From an uncultured Clostridia bacterium (GTDB lineage Bacteria > Bacillota > Clostridia > Saccharofermentanales > Saccharofermentanaceae): a stretch of 64,000 bases of DNA. The translations under genes were made by a program, and so were the position numbers. Within the stretch, counting starts at the first letter, position 1, and the number at the start of each line of letters is the position of its first letter. Positions 54,312 through 62,952 of this stretch are shown here, one piece after another. The stretch covers positions 1 to 64,000 of the forward strand of contig CAMYXF010000001.1 in NCBI GenBank assembly GCA_947303185.1. Reading direction: 5' to 3'. The notes under the pieces are model-generated. The model was given only the letters and a program-made list of their open reading frames with translations. It was not told the DNA's origin and did not search any database.

Positions 54312-54893
54312 TCAAACAGCACTGCGCTTCTCTGAGGGGATGTCATAAGCAGTAACGACTGCGCCAAAGTCATTGACTATCTTTTTAACCTTGCCGCTTC
54401 CCATACCGTAATTGCTGCATACGTAATTCACTGAAACATGCTCGTTGTAACGGAGGATCACGATACAGGCATTCTCAATACTGCTATTCATCAGTGAGTT
54501 TACCTTCTCCCAGAATGTACCGGCACAGACCGTGCTCTCAATTGTTTTGGTATCAATCGGAAGAAGCTTAATGCCTAGCTTTTCTTCATAGTATCTTCTG
54601 ACAAGCTCGCACGCCTTACGGACATAGCGTCTAATGGTCCTGTGCGTATAGTAAGTCTCTTTGGCAACTGTCTGCTCGGAACTTCTGGACTCAAGGTATG
54701 CAATGGCAACCTTATACTCATATTCCTTCATATTGTCCGCAGCATATGCCAGAGCATTATAAATGTTGTCTCTTATACGCGCATATATAACCGCGTGCTC
54801 TGCATATCCGTTGTCAGCCAGCTTTCTTACTGCCTTATCTATCATGTTTGGTCTTCTGAAAATGTCCTTTACCGTGCAATTAAATTCGATCAT
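54312..54893 (-). CDS. Uncharacterised HTH-like protein with an SOS-like site upstream
   Basis: A 193-residue basic protein (MIEFNCTVKDIFRRPNMIDK). A helical centre has a helix-turn-helix-like stretch, SRSSEQTVAKETYYTHRTIR followed by RYVRKACELV, similar in spacing to sigma region 4 or phage-type regulators. The C-terminal half has a second VSVNYVCSNYGMGSGKVKKI region with the same look. No family is recognised. TTAGGAG precedes the ATG. A promoter (TTTACT, 17 nt, TATCAT) and a LexA-like box lie upstream. A DNA-damage-inducible regulator is a guess. Confidence 0.75.
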   Translation of the reverse strand: MIEFNCTVKDIFRRPNMIDKAVRKLADNGYAEHAVIYARIRDNIYNALAYAADNMKEYEYKVAIAYLESRSSEQTVAKETYYTHRTIRRYVRKACELVRRYYEEKLGIKLLPIDTKTIESTVCAGTFWEKVNSLMNSSIENACIVILRYNEHVSVNYVCSNYGMGSGKVKKIVNDFGAVVTAYDIPSEKRSAV

Positions 54894-54932
54894 AAAAAAT
54901 ACTCCTAAATACCATCAAGGTTTGCTACAATA

Positions 54933-54945
54933 GAACAAACATTCG
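54933..54945. promoter_or_regulatory. Possible LexA-like site
   Basis: Minus-strand CGAATGTTTGTTC differs from CGAACnnnnGTTC at one half-site base. It lies about 20 nt past the predicted -10, the same geometry as at recA. Confidence 0.45.
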
Positions 54946-55025
54946 TTTTCTTATGCGGTTATGATACCACCACTTGAGCCGTAAGTAAATGATAGTTTTC
55001 GAACATAAAATCAACATATTGTGTT

Positions 55026-55044
55026 TTGACAACCGAAAACGGTT
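55026..55044 (+). promoter_or_regulatory. Palindrome next to a consensus -35 of the c-di-GMP gene
   Basis: TTGACA is followed directly by the perfect inverted repeat AACCG-AAAA-CGGTT (55031-55044) in the spacer, with a weak -10 after it. The placement suggests a repressor operator. The whole 54894-55172 region is otherwise AT-rich and without genes. Confidence 0.5.
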
Positions 55045-55172
55045 GAATTATCTCTATTTTATATTTAGGCATTAAGATATTATTTATATTTAACAAAAAG
55101 TTTTTACTTTTGCGTCTCAAAAGCTGATTTTTGATGATACAATTAATGTATCAACCAATATTCGAGGGCTTT

Positions 55173-57479
55173 ATGAGGATACGTTATCTTTCTGAGCTGA
55201 TTGTAATATCCCTAATATTGGTGGCAATGGTTATTGCTACGGTTTTGAAACGGAAAAAATTCCTTGAGAAAACCGCTTCCAGTCTTTTCAATGTTTTGCT
55301 TTCAATGATCATTCCGCTTGCAGGAAATTTTCTTGCACTGTTTACTGATCTCGACTATATAGCAGAAGCAGGTTACACCCTGATGCATCTTGGAGACTGT
55401 TTCCTGCTCTACAATCTGATGGTCTTCATCACGGATTACTGCGGTTTCAAATACAGACGTTCCTCTATACAGATAATAACGATCGTTCTTCTTTCGATTG
55501 TTTCATTATCTATATTTGTTAATCCGTTTTTCCATCACATGTTTACTACCACCTTACACACGTTGTCAGATGGAACAACCTATTTTGGCGTAACATCAGG
55601 CTGGGCAAAGCTTTTATGCTTCTGCCTTCTCGAATCATATCTTGTGCTCATGATTGCAATTCTCATAGACAAATGTCTGAAGATATCTTCCGCTTATCAC
55701 GAGCGTTACTTTGTCATTATTTTTGCGATCATTGCTTACATGGTATTCTTCTTCGCGACATTCTCTAACAGACCGGTCAACTATTCTCTCATCGGATACA
55801 TCATCTGCGGCTTCCTGCTCTTTCTCTTCACGTTCATTTACAAGCCGATTTTTATCAGAAGACAACTTGCTGATTCCGTTGTCGGAAACCACATTGACGG
55901 TATCATCTTCTACGATACCGACGTTAACGCTCTTTATGCTAATGACAGGGCCTATGAGATCCTTCATATAGAATCTGGCAATCCGGACAAATGCACCGAC
56001 AAACTGATTGAAGTAATGGGCGGCGGTGATCTCGGTGTAGATTTCGACATATCAACGCAGTTCAAGGACAGCGAAGACGGAGATTACACTTACATCCGAA
56101 TCACTCACCGTTTGATGAAGGATAATAGAAATTTGGAAGTTGGCTCCTTCTTCTCCATCCACGACAATACAGAACAGGTAAATCAGGATAAAGAAAGACA
56201 ATATCTTGCCACTCACGATCCTCTTACCGGACTTTCAAACAGAATCAGCTTTGAGGAACAGGTCAGAGAGATTATTAATGCAAATCCGAACGAAGAATAC
56301 ATAATGCAGGTATCGGATATTAACGACTTTAAACTTATTAACGATATCTTCGGCAGAGAAAAAGCAGATGAAATCCTCAAGAAGATCGGCGACGATCTTA
56401 AAGTCTTTGCACATCCGGGTTCTGCCATCTGCAGATGGAGAGGAGACATTTTCTGCGCATTCCTCAAGAAATCAACTCTTAATATCGAGGCTCTTGAAAA
56501 ACAGATCATGGATACATGGGCTTCTTCAGGAATCATCAATTCTCCCGTAATCATTCACGTAGGTATTTTTGAGCCCTCTGATGGAGATAAGAATCTTTCA
56601 GTAAGCGCAATGGTCGACAGGGCACAGCTTGCAATCTCAGGAATAAAAGATGATTTCAACCGCTGTGTTGCCTTATACGATGACAATCTCAGACAGAATA
56701 AGCTCTGGGAGCAGCAGATAACAGCTGAACTTGATGCTGCATTGAAAGACGGCCAGATCATTCCTTATCTGCAGCCCCAATATCGTGCAGACGGACATCT
56801 TGAGGGCGGCGAAGTTCTCGTAAGATGGAAGCATCCCAAGGAAGGCCTCATCCCACCTTTCAAGTTCATTCCGATCTTCGAAAAGAACGGCATGATCGCA
56901 ATAATAGACAGATACATCTGGAGAAAGGCCTGTGAGATTTTATCTGACTGGTCAAAGCGCAAGGATGGCCACGAAAATCTTAATCTCTCGATCAATATCT
57001 CACCTAAGGATTTCTACTTCATGGATATTTTCGAGGTCATTACAGATCTCGTAAAAGAATATAACGTTGAGCCAAAGCATCTGCATCTTGAGATCACAGA
57101 GTCATCCGTCATGAATAACGCCAACGAGCACATCAAGACGATCAACAGACTTCGTGATTACGGATTCACGGTTGAGATGGATGACTTCGGTTCAGGATAT
57201 TCTTCACTTAACATGCTTAAGGACATGCCTGTCGACATTCTCAAGATCGACATGGTATTCCTAGGCAAGACTGACGATTATAAGAAGTCCAAGATCATCC
57301 TTAACAGCATCGTCGACATGGCAAACAATCTCGATATGCCTCAGATCACAGAAGGTGTTGAGACCAAAGAACAGTTCGACATGCTGAAAGAAATGGGCTG
57401 CAAACTCTTCCAGGGATACTTCTTCTCAAAGCCTGTTCCTCTCGATGAATTCGAGAAGCTTCCTTTGATCTGGGAATAA
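55173..57479 (+). CDS. Membrane sensor with degenerate GGDEF and intact EAL domain
   Basis: Numbered on the 782-residue ORF. Seven membrane helices lie at about 15-240. A PAS-like domain (245-355, GNHIDGIIFYDTDVNALYAN) follows, then GGDEF (365-520) with the active motif replaced by RWRGDIFCAF, so cyclase activity is unlikely. The EAL domain (535-780) keeps its catalytic residues: GEVLVRW, NLSINISPKD, LHLEITESSV, MDDFGSGYSS, ILKIDMVFL, TEGVETKEQ, FQGYFFSKP. It is probably a c-di-GMP phosphodiesterase controlling motility or adhesion. The ORF-track start is TTG at 55131; the ATG at 55173, after GAGGG, directly precedes the first helix. Start choice is uncertain. Confidence 0.9.
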   Translation: MRIRYLSELIVISLILVAMVIATVLKRKKFLEKTASSLFNVLLSMIIPLAGNFLALFTDLDYIAEAGYTLMHLGDCFLLYNLMVFITDYCGFKYRRSSIQIITIVLLSIVSLSIFVNPFFHHMFTTTLHTLSDGTTYFGVTSGWAKLLCFCLLESYLVLMIAILIDKCLKISSAYHERYFVIIFAIIAYMVFFFATFSNRPVNYSLIGYIICGFLLFLFTFIYKPIFIRRQLADSVVGNHIDGIIFYDTDVNALYANDRAYEILHIESGNPDKCTDKLIEVMGGGDLGVDFDISTQFKDSEDGDYTYIRITHRLMKDNRNLEVGSFFSIHDNTEQVNQDKERQYLATHDPLTGLSNRISFEEQVREIINANPNEEYIMQVSDINDFKLINDIFGREKADEILKKIGDDLKVFAHPGSAICRWRGDIFCAFLKKSTLNIEALEKQIMDTWASSGIINSPVIIHVGIFEPSDGDKNLSVSAMVDRAQLAISGIKDDFNRCVALYDDNLRQNKLWEQQITAELDAALKDGQIIPYLQPQYRADGHLEGGEVLVRWKHPKEGLIPPFKFIPIFEKNGMIAIIDRYIWRKACEILSDWSKRKDGHENLNLSINISPKDFYFMDIFEVITDLVKEYNVEPKHLHLEITESSVMNNANEHIKTINRLRDYGFTVEMDDFGSGYSSLNMLKDMPVDILKIDMVFLGKTDDYKKSKIILNSIVDMANNLDMPQITEGVETKEQFDMLKEMGCKLFQGYFFSKPVPLDEFEKLPLIWE

Positions 57480-57500
57480 AACGCATGGTTAAATGCTTAT

Positions 57501-57980
57501 TTAGTGCATGCGCAGTATTTCAATAATTAATGCAAAACGGTAAGTATTGTTAGGATATACGTAGACACAATAGTGGAAATCCGTGTCATTATTCGGATCC
57601 TTCTTAACAAGCGGCAGATCATCTTGAGATACTTCATATCTTACAACAGATTTATCCTTAATATCCTTTGCATTCACTCCGGCACCATTATTGACAGCAT
57701 TTTTGACGGCCTGTCCACAGCCGGCAGGCAATGCTTGACAGAGTTTCTCTATACTACTGTATTTTTTGGTTTCAAAAGCATAGTAAGTACTGCCGTTGTA
57801 ATTGATCATGCCATATCTGTCTGAAACATATGCATATTGAGGCATACAAGCCTCCTCAGCATGTAAAATGGTATCGCTTTCTTCCATCTTGTTAATGTAA
57901 TTGGCAATCTGAACACCAAAAAAGAGAACGACAGACAGGAACAATGCCGCAACAACTATCAGCACTTTACGATTCTTCAT
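57501..57980 (-). CDS. Small envelope protein 1 (uncharacterised)
   Basis: About 159 residues from the ATG at 57980, 8 nt past GGGAGG; the ORF-track extension to 58106 overlaps the neighbouring gene. An N-terminal helix (VLIVVAALFLSVVLFFGVQI) anchors an external domain (YAYVSDRYGMINYNGSTYYA, LCQALPAGCGQAVKNAVNNG). No family is recognised. It is the last of three consecutive small envelope genes. It converges with the EAL gene across a 21-nt gap. Confidence 0.75.
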   Translation of the reverse strand: MKNRKVLIVVAALFLSVVLFFGVQIANYINKMEESDTILHAEEACMPQYAYVSDRYGMINYNGSTYYAFETKKYSSIEKLCQALPAGCGQAVKNAVNNGAGVNAKDIKDKSVVRYEVSQDDLPLVKKDPNNDTDFHYCVYVYPNNTYRFALIIEILRMH

Positions 57981-58047
57981 TTGGCTTTCCTCCCTGATAT
58001 CATTCTTGTAATCTTCACAATATACTAAATCACGTTTTATCAGCCGG

Positions 58048-58476
58048 TTAATTGGAAACATCGCCAGTATAGTACAACGTATATATGGCATTCTTTTGCT
58101 CTTCACCCATTATGGTAACGATAACACTTTCATCGCTCCAATCAACTTCCCAATTGGATTCACACATGGATTTTCCATCATTAGACAATGAAAAATCAAC
58201 ACTGCATATCTTTTTATTATTGTTATCCTTTAAAACAATCCTGCCGTCCTGAGAGCCAAACGGCCAATCAGGACTGCTTGTAGCCTGTAATTCAACAACA
58301 TACTGCCCGTTGGTCTGAGTATCCTTAGTACGTGGTATATGATCGACTATTTCTATGAGAAACGGAATAGCTGCAATATGAAGTATTAATGCTGCAAAGG
58401 TGATCAAACACGCTATAAGACAACCGTGAGATTTCGGTTTTGATTCATTAACACTTATATCTGTCTGATTGTCCAT
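58048..58476 (-). CDS. Small envelope protein 2 (uncharacterised)
   Basis: A 142-residue protein. A hydrophilic N-terminus of 15 residues leads to one helix (CLIACLITFAALILHIAAIP), then an external beta-rich domain (YVVELQATSSPDWPFGSQDG, IVTIMGEEQKNAIYTLYY) with a TTSP-like Ser/Asp/Trp motif. It could be a sensor or a host-interaction protein; nothing is known. AAGG precedes the ATG. It lies between two similar genes. Confidence 0.75.
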   Translation of the reverse strand: MDNQTDISVNESKPKSHGCLIACLITFAALILHIAAIPFLIEIVDHIPRTKDTQTNGQYVVELQATSSPDWPFGSQDGRIVLKDNNNKKICSVDFSLSNDGKSMCESNWEVDWSDESVIVTIMGEEQKNAIYTLYYTGDVSN

Positions 58477-58505
58477 ACTTAGCCTTTTTCTGATTACTCC
58501 GGAAA

Positions 58506-58964
58506 TTACAGTCCCGCACTAAATGAATAAACATTACTCTTTCCGAGTCTGTCGATTATGCCTATTTGTGAGTTATCGTAGCCCAAGCCGGGAACTATTA
58601 TGGTGCCTTCCAATTCTTCATCCGAAACCACATATCCTTTTACTGACTGAAAAAACACATCCACGACAATAATCACCATATTATCTTCAACCAGATATAC
58701 ATGGTAATGCTGAACATCATCGTATTTTTCAATTGCCTTATGTAAATAGCTGTTTTTATCAGCCAATTCATAGATTTCAGTCATTCTGATATCATACGGA
58801 GTTTCCACTTCATCGCTTGAGTAATTATCATTTACGATCGCTGCGATTTCAGTCATAACTTCTTCCCGTTTATCAAGCGGCATCATAAATTTGCAGGATG
58901 AAAGCAATACACTCACACCAAGCATAAATACCAAGATAATAATTTTCTTCTTTAATTCTCTCAT
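58506..58964 (-). CDS. Small putative lipoprotein
   Basis: About 152 residues from the ATG at 58964, 6 nt past GGAG; the ORF-track GTG at 58976 overlaps the SD. The signal peptide ends in a lipobox (GVSVLLSSCK), with Cys at the mature start. The mature part is acidic, with KYDDVQHYHVYLVEDNMVII and FFQSVKGYVVSDEELEG. No family is recognised. It is the first of three consecutive small envelope genes, possibly one operon. Confidence 0.75.
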   Translation of the reverse strand: MRELKKKIIILVFMLGVSVLLSSCKFMMPLDKREEVMTEIAAIVNDNYSSDEVETPYDIRMTEIYELADKNSYLHKAIEKYDDVQHYHVYLVEDNMVIIVVDVFFQSVKGYVVSDEELEGTIIVPGLGYDNSQIGIIDRLGKSNVYSFSAGL

Positions 58965-59033
58965 TTCAATCTCCACTTACAAAAATTTACCATTCCGTTC
59001 TATTATCCTTTTCACTGTTTATACCGTATATTA

Positions 59034-59067
59034 GCCGGGAGCCTGAAATCTCCATAAGACTCCCGGC
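59034..59067 (-). terminator. Possible terminator hairpin after the DUF4153 operon
   Basis: GCCGGGAG / CTCCCGGC, an 8-bp GC-rich stem with an 18-nt loop, right after the stop. Only TAATATA follows, so it could be an mRNA 3'-end stabiliser instead. Confidence 0.55.
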
Positions 59068-59073
59068 ATATAT

Positions 59074-60387
59074 TTATGCACCAATCGCAACCATAACGGC
59101 TGAAAAAATGCAGATAGCTATATATGAAACTGAAGTAAATAATACTCCGGCTCTGAAGTGTGGTTTGCCGCGGTGTACGGTCACGATCGTAAGACCTGCA
59201 GCAAAACCCAGTGCAAGTGTTCCCCACATCGCAAGAATCCTCTTGGGAGTGTATCCGTAGATGCTGTAGTAGAGTCCAAGCTTGCTCATTGCGATTACTG
59301 CAAAGATAATGCTCTCGAACATGAGAAGTGTAACCAGGATCTTTGCAGGTATTGCGAACTTACCGTTTTCATCTGATTTGCCAAACAGGATGATCGCAAG
59401 ATAAACGCAGCTGTTTACCGCCATGATTCCGACGAGCTCAAAGAAGCCTTCCCTTGCATAGTGTGATACCAGCATATCGTCAGGAACATTGCCTACAAAG
59501 CCGCCTAACATATACGCAATTCTCTTAACGAAGAACAGGATATAAAGAACTACAAATAAGCCTGCAGCTATGTATACGATCGTAGCTGAAACCGTCTTTC
59601 CTTTTCCCAATAGCCAGCTGAGCTTTGAAGCGACGCGCTTCTCCCTCTCACCGTCTGACTTGGCGCTTCTGGACATGAGTCCGTAAAGGTAGAAGCAGAC
59701 AGGAATTGCAAAGATCGCTCTCGGAATGATCTCATATATCTTCAGTGCACTCAGATAGTCTGAAACATACTCTGTAATTCCGTCTAGGAACATTGCGATA
59801 TCCTCGTCTATCGAAGCCATGAGACATACCGCAATGAGAAGCAGAATGAACATTACGGGGATGAAGATAATAAGACCAAGAGGATTCTTCCTTGGTGCTC
59901 TTACTTCACCTTCCACAGGTTCAGGTCTTTTAAAGCTGCTCCAGTCAGTTACAAAATTCGGGAATCCTGCAAATGACTTAACATAGAATCCGTGAATGAG
60001 GTCTGCCGGAATAAAGCCTGATGTCTTACCTCCGAGCAGTATCTCATTTGAGATAAGAACGGAATATACCGCGCAAAGATGCATTGCGAATACGGATAAA
60101 GCCTCATTAGGTCCGATCGTTGCGGTAAGACCTGAAAGATAAGTCATCACATACCAGAAGACTGTCTCATTCGACGGGTTCGTCTTAACGCCTCTCCGGC
60201 CTCTTCTTACAATCTCATTTACGGCGATGAAGAGCAGTGCGATTATCGGGTAAGCTACTGACCATGTAAGCGTGCCGCCGTCTATGAGGAACTCGTTTGC
60301 CGAAAATATCATCAGCCTTACATAAGCGTATGCTAAGGGATAGGCCAGGATTACTCCCAGCCTTTGAAATATGACTCTTTTGTCCAT
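59074..60387 (-). CDS. DUF4153/DUF4173 polytopic membrane protein
   Basis: A 437-residue protein with about 11 helices. The recognisable block is AREGFFELVGIMAVNSCVYL near residue 320, together with YTPKRILAMWGT at about 380, as in DUF4153/DUF4173 proteins of Firmicutes. The function is unknown. It begins 6 nt after the XRE regulator gene and is the last gene of the three-gene unit, a common arrangement in Clostridia. Confidence 0.82.
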   Translation of the reverse strand: MDKRVIFQRLGVILAYPLAYAYVRLMIFSANEFLIDGGTLTWSVAYPIIALLFIAVNEIVRRGRRGVKTNPSNETVFWYVMTYLSGLTATIGPNEALSVFAMHLCAVYSVLISNEILLGGKTSGFIPADLIHGFYVKSFAGFPNFVTDWSSFKRPEPVEGEVRAPRKNPLGLIIFIPVMFILLLIAVCLMASIDEDIAMFLDGITEYVSDYLSALKIYEIIPRAIFAIPVCFYLYGLMSRSAKSDGEREKRVASKLSWLLGKGKTVSATIVYIAAGLFVVLYILFFVKRIAYMLGGFVGNVPDDMLVSHYAREGFFELVGIMAVNSCVYLAIILFGKSDENGKFAIPAKILVTLLMFESIIFAVIAMSKLGLYYSIYGYTPKRILAMWGTLALGFAAGLTIVTVHRGKPHFRAGVLFTSVSYIAICIFSAVMVAIGA

Positions 60388-60393
60388 TGGTGA

Positions 60394-60597
60394 TCAGTCC
60401 TCTCTGAACTCGAGAATGTCTCCGGGTTGGCAATCAAGTGCCTTGCAGATATCGTTAAGTGTCGAGAATCTTACGGCCTTTGCTTTCTGATTTTTAAGTA
60501 TCGAAAGGTTAGCCTGTGTTATTCCGATCTTCGCAGCGAGTTCGCCGGAGGAGATCTTACGTTTAGCCATCATTACATCAAGATTTACAATAATCAT
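60394..60597 (-). CDS. XRE-family (YozG-like) helix-turn-helix regulator
   Basis: A 67-residue protein that is all HTH: MAKRKISSGELAAKIGITQA, then NLSILKNQKAKAVRFSTLND, then ICKALDCQPGDILE. This is the Cro/CI type with the CQPGDIL end of YozG-like regulators. It lies between DUF2975 and DUF4153 genes, as is usual. Such proteins often repress their own operon; the promoter has inverted repeats. Confidence 0.93.
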   Translation of the reverse strand: MIIVNLDVMMAKRKISSGELAAKIGITQANLSILKNQKAKAVRFSTLNDICKALDCQPGDILEFRED

Positions 60598-60615
60598 TTC
60601 ATTCTCCTCCTTTCC

Positions 60616-61068
60616 TTAAATCGTGAGGTCCATTTCTTCTTTCATTGTTATCGCTTTTGCGAAAACAACTCTGATGCTCAAAACTACCAGCGCCATAAAC
60701 AGAGCTACTACTGATAAGATCCAGCAGCCGTTCCAGATAAAGCCGCCAACAATACAGTCTAAGGCAATACCTACGAGTGAAGCTGTAATGATCGTCATGA
60801 GCTTTGTGTTCTCTCTGTCAAAGACCTTGTCCTTGCTCATGTTGTGCAGCATCTTGTACAACGGAATGAGAACCAGATAACCGCCGACGGTACCAAGATA
60901 GAATACCACAATAAGTGCGATTACAAGTCTTATATCGAAAACCTCTGCCCAGCAATAAGCTATATATTTAGTAATTACAACTCCGAAAACATCAGCTACT
61001 ACTGCCATGGCGGTGAAAAGGATAGTTGCTATCTTCGCCCACCTGAGTATAACGTCATCATATCGCAT
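60616..61068 (-). CDS. DUF2975 membrane protein
   Basis: A 150-residue protein with four helices and the pattern of DUF2975 (LIPLYKMLHNMSKDKVFDRENTKL between helices 2 and 3). It is the first gene of the DUF2975-XRE-DUF4153 unit. GGGAGG precedes the ATG. The function is unknown; the small regulator downstream usually accompanies this family. Confidence 0.88.
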   Translation of the reverse strand: MRYDDVILRWAKIATILFTAMAVVADVFGVVITKYIAYCWAEVFDIRLVIALIVVFYLGTVGGYLVLIPLYKMLHNMSKDKVFDRENTKLMTIITASLVGIALDCIVGGFIWNGCWILSVVALFMALVVLSIRVVFAKAITMKEEMDLTI

Positions 61069-61113
61069 ATAATCTTCCTCCCTAGAAATTGAATAAGCAT
61101 GCTTTATGCCAGT

Positions 61114-61165
61114 ATACTAACATAGGGTTTTTCGTTTTTCAAGAGTTTTTTATCGTTTTTCGATA
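61114..61165 (-). promoter_or_regulatory. Promoter of the DUF2975-XRE operon with inverted repeats
   Basis: Minus-strand TTGAAA, 17 nt, TAGTAT (61114-61142). Upstream lies the inverted repeat TATCG-TTTTT-CGATA (61151-61165), and a related TTTTTCGTTTTTC occurs at 61128-61140 overlapping the -35. These are candidate operators for the XRE protein. Confidence 0.7.
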
Positions 61166-61490
61166 TATTTTTCTTGTTTGACATTTTCGAGGATATAAAT
61201 GAGTTTATCTGAAAATGCTGTGCGCCATATTTGCGGGCAAGCTTGAGGAGACAACTTATTCAGAGTACGAAATTAATATAATAAATATGATGGTTCACTG
61301 TATTTCTTCCTGAAATACGAAATAATGCTAAAAAGACACGTTTTACCAATGCTATATTGTCCTTTTTATCCACTCCACAGCTGATGATTTCAGCAGAATT
61401 TCAAATTAGCACCATTATCTGAACGGATTATGAAAAACGGCGATTATTTCAAAAAACTTCCAGTTTTTCAACCGTTTCTGAAATCCTATA
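61166..61490. other. Gene-free AT-rich gap
   Basis: No ORF with a ribosome site is seen on either strand in about 325 nt. It holds short AT-rich stretches but no clear RNA fold or repeat. It lies between the DUF2975 promoter and the terminator of the carboxyltransferase operon. Confidence 0.5.
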
Positions 61491-61491
61491 G

Positions 61492-61518
61492 AAAAAGGCT
61501 GCCTCACATGAGACAGCC
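61492..61518 (-). terminator. Terminator of the carboxyltransferase operon
   Basis: Minus-strand GGCTGTCTC-ATGT-GAGGCAGCC, a 9-bp stem with one G-T pair, then TTTTT. It lies 26 nt after the last gene. Confidence 0.9.
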
Positions 61519-61544
61519 CTGTGTTGTAAGTGTTTGCGATTTTA

Positions 61545-62942
61545 TCAGTTCCTGATCCAGTCTACACTGATCTCGCGTACATCAAGGTTATCTCTCTTCT
61601 TTATGTATTCGGGAGCAACCTGAGGGAACATTGCGCAGCTCAAGATATCCTCTTCAGACTTGGCAATACCGCTGTACTGCTCTCTGATAGATTCAAGCTC
61701 AGGCTTTAACTGGTCAGCAGGACGGCATGAGAGGACTTCGTCATCACCTATGGCCATCTTTCTGACTTCCTCATTTACCTTGCCCGGAAGCTCACCGTAT
61801 TCGCCGCGGAGAAGTCCCTTGGATTCCTTGGTAAATGTCTTATAACGACCCATGAGCGTATTGAATACAGCCTGTGTGCCGACGATCTGGCTCGTAGGAG
61901 TTACGAGCGGAGGATAACCGAAGTCTTCCCTAACTCTCGGAACCTCAGCAAGAACCTCATAAAGACGGTTCTCTGCATTAGCCTGCTTAAGCTGTGAGAT
62001 AAGGTTTGAGAGCATTCCGCCAGGTACCTGATAGATAAGCGTATTCGGATCTACGCGGAGAACCTTGGAACTGATAAGTCCCTCCTTCTCCATCTTTGCA
62101 GCAACACCTCTGAAATGAACTGCTGCATCGTTGAGCTTATTAAGATCAAGACCTGTATCACGGTCTGTTCCTGCGAGAGTGGCAACAAGTGATTCTGTTG
62201 CAGGCTGCGAAGTACCATTAGCAAAAGGAGACAATGCACAGTCAACTATATCAACACCTGCCATTGCAGCCATGAGATATACCATGGAACCTGTACCTGT
62301 CGTGTTGTGGGTATGAAGGTGGATCGGAATGGTTACCTTCTCCTTCAGTTTCTTAACAAGGCTGTAAGCATCGTTAGGAAGCAAAAGGTTTGCCATGTCC
62401 TTGATGCAGATCGTATCAGCGCCCATCTGCTCAAGTTCTATTGCCTTTTTAACGAAGTATTCCTCATTGTGCACAGGGCTTACCGTGTAGCTCATAGCAG
62501 CTTCAACCATGCCGCCGTACTTCTTTACTGCCTTGATAGATGCCTCCATGTTGCGGACATCGTTAAGCGCGTCGAAAATACGTACTACGTCGATACCGTT
62601 CTCAATTGATTTACGGCAGAATGCATCTACCATGTCATCTGCATAGTGGCGGTAACCCAAAAGGTTCTGGCCACGCAGGAGCATCTGGAGTTTTGTATTG
62701 GGCAATGCTTTGCGGAGAGTCCTTAATCTTTCCCACGGATCTTCACCGAGGAATCTCATGCAGGCATCAAATGTTGCTCCGCCCCAGCATTCAATTGACC
62801 AGTAACCGATGCTGTCCAGAACCTCGCATGCGGGCAGCATGTCTTCCAGCTTCATTCTGGTAGCTGCCTGTGACTGATGCGCGTCTCTTAAGATCGTGTC
62901 AGTGATCATCAAAGGCTTTTTGATTTCGAAAAGTTCACTCAT
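61545..62942 (-). CDS. Biotin-dependent carboxyltransferase, pyruvate/oxaloacetate (5S / OadA-like) subunit
   Basis: A 465-residue TIM-barrel carboxyltransferase. It carries the DTxLRDAHQS motif in ITDTILRDAHQSQAATRM, RIFDALNDVRNM, and metal-binding HLHTHNTTG with the catalytic Lys region TICIKDMANLL. It moves CO2 between carboxybiotin and pyruvate/oxaloacetate. The C-terminal biotin domain of full-length OadA is missing; a separate carrier is encoded upstream. The start is the ATG at 62942 after GAGGG; the ORF-track start is leader. With 12S-like and carrier genes upstream, it looks like the 5S subunit of a transcarboxylase, or part of a Na+-pumping decarboxylase. Confidence 0.93.
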   Translation of the reverse strand: MSELFEIKKPLMITDTILRDAHQSQAATRMKLEDMLPACEVLDSIGYWSIECWGGATFDACMRFLGEDPWERLRTLRKALPNTKLQMLLRGQNLLGYRHYADDMVDAFCRKSIENGIDVVRIFDALNDVRNMEASIKAVKKYGGMVEAAMSYTVSPVHNEEYFVKKAIELEQMGADTICIKDMANLLLPNDAYSLVKKLKEKVTIPIHLHTHNTTGTGSMVYLMAAMAGVDIVDCALSPFANGTSQPATESLVATLAGTDRDTGLDLNKLNDAAVHFRGVAAKMEKEGLISSKVLRVDPNTLIYQVPGGMLSNLISQLKQANAENRLYEVLAEVPRVREDFGYPPLVTPTSQIVGTQAVFNTLMGRYKTFTKESKGLLRGEYGELPGKVNEEVRKMAIGDDEVLSCRPADQLKPELESIREQYSGIAKSEEDILSCAMFPQVAPEYIKKRDNLDVREISVDWIRN

Positions 62943-62952
62943 CAAAGAACCC

